Assembly (NCBI GenBank): GCA_025356015.1
Contig: JANXYO010000066.1
Location: 1-42,548, forward strand
DNA from: Spirochaetaceae bacterium
Lineage (GTDB): Bacteria > Spirochaetota > Spirochaetia > Treponematales > Rectinemataceae
Length of the DNA stretch: 42,548 nucleotides
Reading direction: 5' to 3'
Part shown: positions 39,815 through 42,548 of the stretch, piece after piece
Position numbering within the stretch: the first letter of the stretch is position 1
How the letters are laid out: each line of letters begins with the position of its first letter
The notes under the pieces: model-generated
What the model saw: only the letters and a program-made list of their open reading frames with translations
What the model was told of the DNA's origin: nothing
Databases searched by the model: none
Position numbers and translations under genes: made by a program

Positions 39815-39843
39815 ATGATCGGTATGCGGGGGGGAGGAGTTTA
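39815..39843 (-). promoter_or_regulatory. Putative sigma-28 (FliA-type) flagellar promoter
   Basis: On the minus strand TAAA (39843-39840), 16 bases, then ACCGATCA (39822-39815). The enteric consensus is TAAA-N15-GCCGATAA, so the -10 matches in six of eight bases with one extra spacer base. It lies directly after the stop of the hypothetical gene and 68 bases before flgF, its expected target. Confidence 0.55.
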
Positions 39844-39846
39844 CCT

Positions 39847-40329
39847 CTAGATGGTCACGAGTTTTCCTGTATCGAGCTCCTTGAGGAAGATCCGGTCATA
39901 GCGGCCCGAGGAGCGGACCGAGCCTGAGCCCGGGGAATAGGTCTCGCTGAAGAAGAACATGAGGTCGCTCATGTCGGCCGCGGACTCGCAGTTGGTCCAG
40001 CGGTGATAGATCCTGTCCTGCCACCTCACCAGTATGGAAAGGCGGAAGGGATCCTTCTCGAGGACGGGATCGCAGCGCTCCCTGAGCATCGAACGCAGGC
40101 CCCCGTACCAGGAACGCTGGAGACAGAAAAGGTTGAGCTTGCCCTTCTCGTCCATGTAGTAGAGCTCGGCGATGCCGCCGATGGCAGGGACACGGGTCAC
40201 GATGTCGTATTTGTCGGCCTTGGCGAAGGGAGACCAGCGGATGGTATAGAAGACCTCGTCCGCGATGACCTTGCGGTCGACAGCGTATTCCACGCCATCG
40301 AGGATAGCACGGGCGCGAAAATGGCTCAA
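39847..40329 (-). CDS. Hypothetical protein
   Basis: A protein of up to 160 residues, with no signal peptide or membrane helix and no motif I recognise. Features are AILDGVEYAVDRKVIADEVFYTIRWSPFAKADKYDIVTRVPAIGGIAELYYMDEKGKLNLFCLQRSWYGGLRSMLRERCD near the start and a C-terminal FLKELDTGKLVTI. The strand-rich beginning and compact length suggest a small globular cytoplasmic domain. The start is uncertain: TTG at 40329 is the longest choice and has AGG eight bases upstream; an internal GTG at 40293 is possible. It is upstream of and in the same direction as flgF, with only four bases between its stop and the flagellar promoter, so it may be linked to motility. Confidence 0.7.
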   Translation of the reverse strand: MSHFRARAILDGVEYAVDRKVIADEVFYTIRWSPFAKADKYDIVTRVPAIGGIAELYYMDEKGKLNLFCLQRSWYGGLRSMLRERCDPVLEKDPFRLSILVRWQDRIYHRWTNCESAADMSDLMFFFSETYSPGSGSVRSSGRYDRIFLKELDTGKLVTI

Positions 40330-40347
40330 TGCGCCAGCCTTCGGCCC

Positions 40348-40395
40348 CCGCTGTCAATCCCGTTCTGCGTAGGGCCAAGCCACGATTGACAGTGG
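40348..40395. repeat. Imperfect inverted repeat with TTGACA in both arms
   Basis: CCGCTGTCAAT (40348-40358) and ATTGACAGTGG (40385-40395) are inverted copies with 10 of 11 bases matching, 26 bases apart, in the divergent gap between the hypothetical gene and pyrG. Each arm contains a TTGACA on opposite strands. The right one is the -35 of the likely pyrG promoter; the left faces the hypothetical gene but has no good -10. This could be two back-to-back -35 boxes or an operator pair. Confidence 0.55.
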
Positions 40396-40414
40396 CAGGG
40401 GCGATGGGGATACT
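40386..40414 (+). promoter_or_regulatory. Putative sigma-70 promoter of pyrG
   Basis: A perfect TTGACA (40386-40391), exactly 17 bases and GATACT (40409-40414, four of six). The pyrG ATG is eight bases after the -10 box, and no ribosome-binding site precedes it, so the mRNA would be leaderless or nearly so. No pyrimidine-sensing leader is seen. Confidence 0.6.
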
Positions 40415-40422
40415 AAAAACCC

Positions 40423-42048
40423 ATGAAGAAGCTTATCTTCGTGACGGGTGGCGTGTGCTCTTCCCTCGGGAAGGGCGTTGCAGCCTCCTCGATCGGCGCT
40501 CTCATGGAGGCACGGGGACTCTCCGTGCGTATGGTCAAGATCGACCCCTACCTGAACGTGGATGCGGGGACGATGTCCCCCTACCAGCACGGCGAAGTCT
40601 ACGTCACCGACGACGGTGCCGAAACCGACCTCGATCTCGGCAACTACGGACGCTACACCAATTCCCCTCTCTCCAAGGCCAACTCGATCACGACGGGCCA
40701 GGTCTACCAGGCGGTGATCAACAAGGAAAGGGAGGGCCGCTTCCTGGGCAGGACGGTCCAGGTCATCCCCCACATCACCGACGAGATCAAGAACCGCGTC
40801 CTGGCCCCCGGCAAGGATCCCGAGGTCGACATCACGATCATCGAGATCGGCGGCACGGTCGGAGACATGGAGTCAATCCCCTTCCTCGAGGCGGCAAGGC
40901 AGCTCATCAACGAGATGGGCAGGCAGAACGCGATCTCGGTCCATGTGACCCTGGTCCCGGCCGTCTCGGGCGGGGAGCTCAAGACCAAGCCGACACAGCA
41001 CGCGGTCAAGGAACTCCAGGAGGTCGGGATACAGCCCGATGTCCTCATTTGCCGCGGCACCCAGCCCCTCGAGGAGGGGCTGAAGCGCAAGATCGCCGGT
41101 TTCACCAATGTCGAGTACGAGGCTGTGGTCTCGGCCCATGACGTGAAGACCACCATCTACGAGATCCCCCTGCTCTTCCACGAGCAGGGCCTCGACACCT
41201 TCCTCCTCAAGAAGATGGGCATCGAGAGCCGCCACGCCGACCTTAGGCCCTGGGTCGAGGTGGTGAGGAAGTTCCAGGAACCCAAGTCCCACATCAGGAT
41301 CGGCGTGGTAGGCAAGTACATGGACCTCCATGACGCCTACAAATCGGTCTGGGAGGCCCTCTACCATGGCGGGATCGCCAACGAGGCCGCCGTCGAGATC
41401 GTGAAGATCGACTCGGGCCGCCTCGAGGTCGACACGGCCGACATGAAGGAGATCTTCGCCGATGTCGACGGGATCCTTGTGCCGGGCGGCTACGGCCAGA
41501 GGGGCTCGGGCGGCATGGTCAAGGCCGCGCGCTACGCGCGCGAGAACAAGGTGCCCTATTTCGGCATCTGTCTTGGCCTCCAGATCATGGTCATCGAGAC
41601 TGCCCGGAATGTTGTTGGCTGGGCCGACGCGGATTCCACCGAGTTCAATCCGGACAGCGCCCACGCCGTGGTGAGCCTTCTCGAGGACCAGGTGGACGTG
41701 AAGACCTACGGCGGCACCCAGCGCCTGGGCAAGTCGGAGTCGCGGCTCAAGGAAGGCAGCCTCATCCGCAAGCTCTATGGCACCGAATCCATCTGGGAGC
41801 GCCACCGCCACCGCTATGAGGTATCCAACTCCTACCGGGCCGATCTTGAGAAGGCCGGCCTGAGGATCTCGGGCCTCACCCCCGACGACAGCCTCGTCGA
41901 GGCCGTCGAGTGGCCAGACCATCCCTGGGGCATTGGCGTGCAGTGCCATCCCGAGTTCAAGTCGAGGCCGACCCATCCCGCCCCGCTCTTCAAGAGCTTC
42001 ATCGGCGCGTGCATCTCAAGCGGCCGCGGCGCGAGGCATGGGAAGTAG
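40423..42048 (+). CDS. pyrG: CTP synthase
   Basis: A 541-residue enzyme that makes CTP from UTP, ATP and glutamine in the cytoplasm. The N-terminal synthase domain has KLIFVTGGVCSSLGKGVAASSIGALMEARG, KIDPYLNVDAGTMSPYQHGEVYVTDDGAETDLDLGNYGRY and IIEIGGTVGDMESIPFLEAARQ, all near-universal for PyrG. The C-terminal class I glutamine amidotransferase domain has GGYGQRGSGGMVKAARYARE, the nucleophile cysteine in PYFGICLGLQIMVIE, and the histidine-glutamate pair in GVQCHPEFKSRPTHPAPLFKSFI. Length is normal. The CTP it makes would feed the CDP-activated steps of the glycan region. Its last 11 bases overlap the lptC-like start, so the two are coupled. Confidence 0.98.
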   Translation: MKKLIFVTGGVCSSLGKGVAASSIGALMEARGLSVRMVKIDPYLNVDAGTMSPYQHGEVYVTDDGAETDLDLGNYGRYTNSPLSKANSITTGQVYQAVINKEREGRFLGRTVQVIPHITDEIKNRVLAPGKDPEVDITIIEIGGTVGDMESIPFLEAARQLINEMGRQNAISVHVTLVPAVSGGELKTKPTQHAVKELQEVGIQPDVLICRGTQPLEEGLKRKIAGFTNVEYEAVVSAHDVKTTIYEIPLLFHEQGLDTFLLKKMGIESRHADLRPWVEVVRKFQEPKSHIRIGVVGKYMDLHDAYKSVWEALYHGGIANEAAVEIVKIDSGRLEVDTADMKEIFADVDGILVPGGYGQRGSGGMVKAARYARENKVPYFGICLGLQIMVIETARNVVGWADADSTEFNPDSAHAVVSLLEDQVDVKTYGGTQRLGKSESRLKEGSLIRKLYGTESIWERHRHRYEVSNSYRADLEKAGLRISGLTPDDSLVEAVEWPDHPWGIGVQCHPEFKSRPTHPAPLFKSFIGACISSGRGARHGK

Positions 42049-42548
42049 TAAGCCCGGGCCTGCCGTGGCGATCGCCGCTATGGCGATCGCCGCCGCGGCG
42101 GCCTGGACCCTTTCATCCTGCAGCCTCGACTACGGAACATCCGGCCCCAAGGCCGAGGCCTTGCCCACGGCGAGCTTTGTCGACTATTCGCACACCCTCG
42201 TCCTCCGCGGCTCGCGAAACCTTGAACTCCACGCGGCCAGGGCAGATGCCTACGATACGGAAAAGAAGGTGAATCTCTTCGACCTGAGCTTCTCCGAGTA
42301 CGACCCAGACACAGGCGAGCTCGTCTCCAGGGGCACGGCCGACCGGGGCGTCTTTTTCACCGAAAGCGAGGATGCCGAGTTCTCGGGCTCGGTGCGCCTC
42401 GAATCCAAGCGCCAGGATGTCGTGCTCGAGGGCGAGTACGTCCACTGGGACTCGAAGGCGAAGCGCCTCGAGGGCCGCCTCGACCGCACGGTCTCGGTGA
42501 CCAGGGGGGACGGCTCAAGCATAAGCGGGGCGGGCTTCGAGGCGAACG
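42038..42548 (+). CDS. lptC: LptC-like lipoprotein, partial (runs off the window)
   Basis: The open frame from the ATG at 42038 has no stop before the window end, so about 170 residues are visible. It starts GSSKPGPAVAIAAMAIAAAAAWTLSSC: a signal peptide with a lipobox (LSSC) near residue 27. After that, SFVDYSHTLVLRGSRNLELHAARADAYDTEKKVNLFDLSFSEYD and LVSRGTADRGVFFTESEDAEFSGSVRLES repeat the strand pattern of LptC/OstA-family proteins, which carry lipopolysaccharide from the inner membrane to LptA in the periplasm. Assignment is by pattern and typical residues (RGxAxxGxFxxxxxxxxFxGxVxL). It overlaps pyrG by 11 bases. It implies an LPS-type or similar export bridge in this organism. Confidence 0.75.
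   Translation, partial: MGSSKPGPAVAIAAMAIAAAAAWTLSSCSLDYGTSGPKAEALPTASFVDYSHTLVLRGSRNLELHAARADAYDTEKKVNLFDLSFSEYDPDTGELVSRGTADRGVFFTESEDAEFSGSVRLESKRQDVVLEGEYVHWDSKAKRLEGRLDRTVSVTRGDGSSISGAGFEAN

Noticed and set aside
40329-40357. A promoter for the hypothetical gene from the minus-strand TTGACA at 40,357-40,352
   Set aside because: The -35 is perfect, but the sequence 17 bases on (GCGCAT) is a poor -10 and overlaps the TTG start, so it is recorded only as part of the inverted repeat.
1-42548. CRISPR arrays, insertion sequences, tRNA or rRNA genes
   Set aside because: No direct repeat series, transposase motifs, terminal inverted repeats with target duplications, or cloverleaf or ribosomal sequence were noticed.

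Overview
The window looks like a chromosomal segment of a GC-rich, Gram-negative, flagellated bacterium, most likely a member of the Spirochaetota. The reasons are the flgF-flgG pair followed by a FlgJ protein that has only the rod-binding domain, a TPR protein with a putative Mrr-like C-terminal domain, outer-membrane barrels, an LptC-type lipoprotein, and high third-position G+C. The phylum is an inference from gene content; no 16S rRNA or other decisive marker is present. I see no tRNA, rRNA, CRISPR array or insertion sequence, and no gene-free stretch longer than about 150 bases.

Region 1 (1-30,391) is a surface-glycan locus, almost all on the plus strand and tightly packed, with many ATGA/GTGA stop-start overlaps. 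It begins with the end of a sugar-nucleotide epimerase, a WecF-like transferase, and a WbpB-WbpE-WbpA set that should make UDP-3-amino-GlcNAc-uronate. Next come glycosyltransferases interleaved with two beta-propeller proteins, one of them a formyltransferase-like/GINT1-like two-domain protein. An opposite-strand pair (GT4 plus GtrA, 11,437-13,006) interrupts the run. Plus-strand genes resume with an exostosin-like protein, then two sets of membrane GT-C enzyme plus GT2 polyprenyl-phosphate transferase, with a WecE aminotransferase and a second GtrA among them. A UDP-glucuronate 4-epimerase follows. Then comes a cassette of a TagF-like CDP-glycerol glycerophosphotransferase, a fusion of a YidC-like domain to an LtaS/EptA-like phosphotransferase, and a CDP-alcohol phosphatidyltransferase. 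The locus closes with a GT4 and the initiating transferase WbaP. No Wzx flippase, Wzy polymerase or ABC exporter lies inside the window.

Region 2 (29,594-35,455) encodes envelope proteins: a secreted protein of unknown function, two outer-membrane barrel candidates, a periplasmic START/SRPBCC-like protein, and a divergent GT4 resembling diacylglycerol or phosphatidylinositol glycosyltransferases. A strong intrinsic terminator at about 35.5 kb ends it.

Region 3 (35,588-42,548) is housekeeping and motility. It holds the TPR protein, a minus-strand flgF-flgG-flgJ-rsmG run behind a good sigma-28-type promoter and a 24-bp palindrome, a conserved-looking hypothetical gene, pyrG, and the start of an lptC gene that overlaps the end of pyrG and runs off the window.

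The most unusual part is the polyol-phosphate cassette at 22.1-27.0 kb. It combines teichoic-acid-type enzymology with a YidC-like domain lacking the groove arginine and a CDP-alcohol transferase lacking the fourth motif aspartate, inside a Wbp/Wec-type glycan locus.
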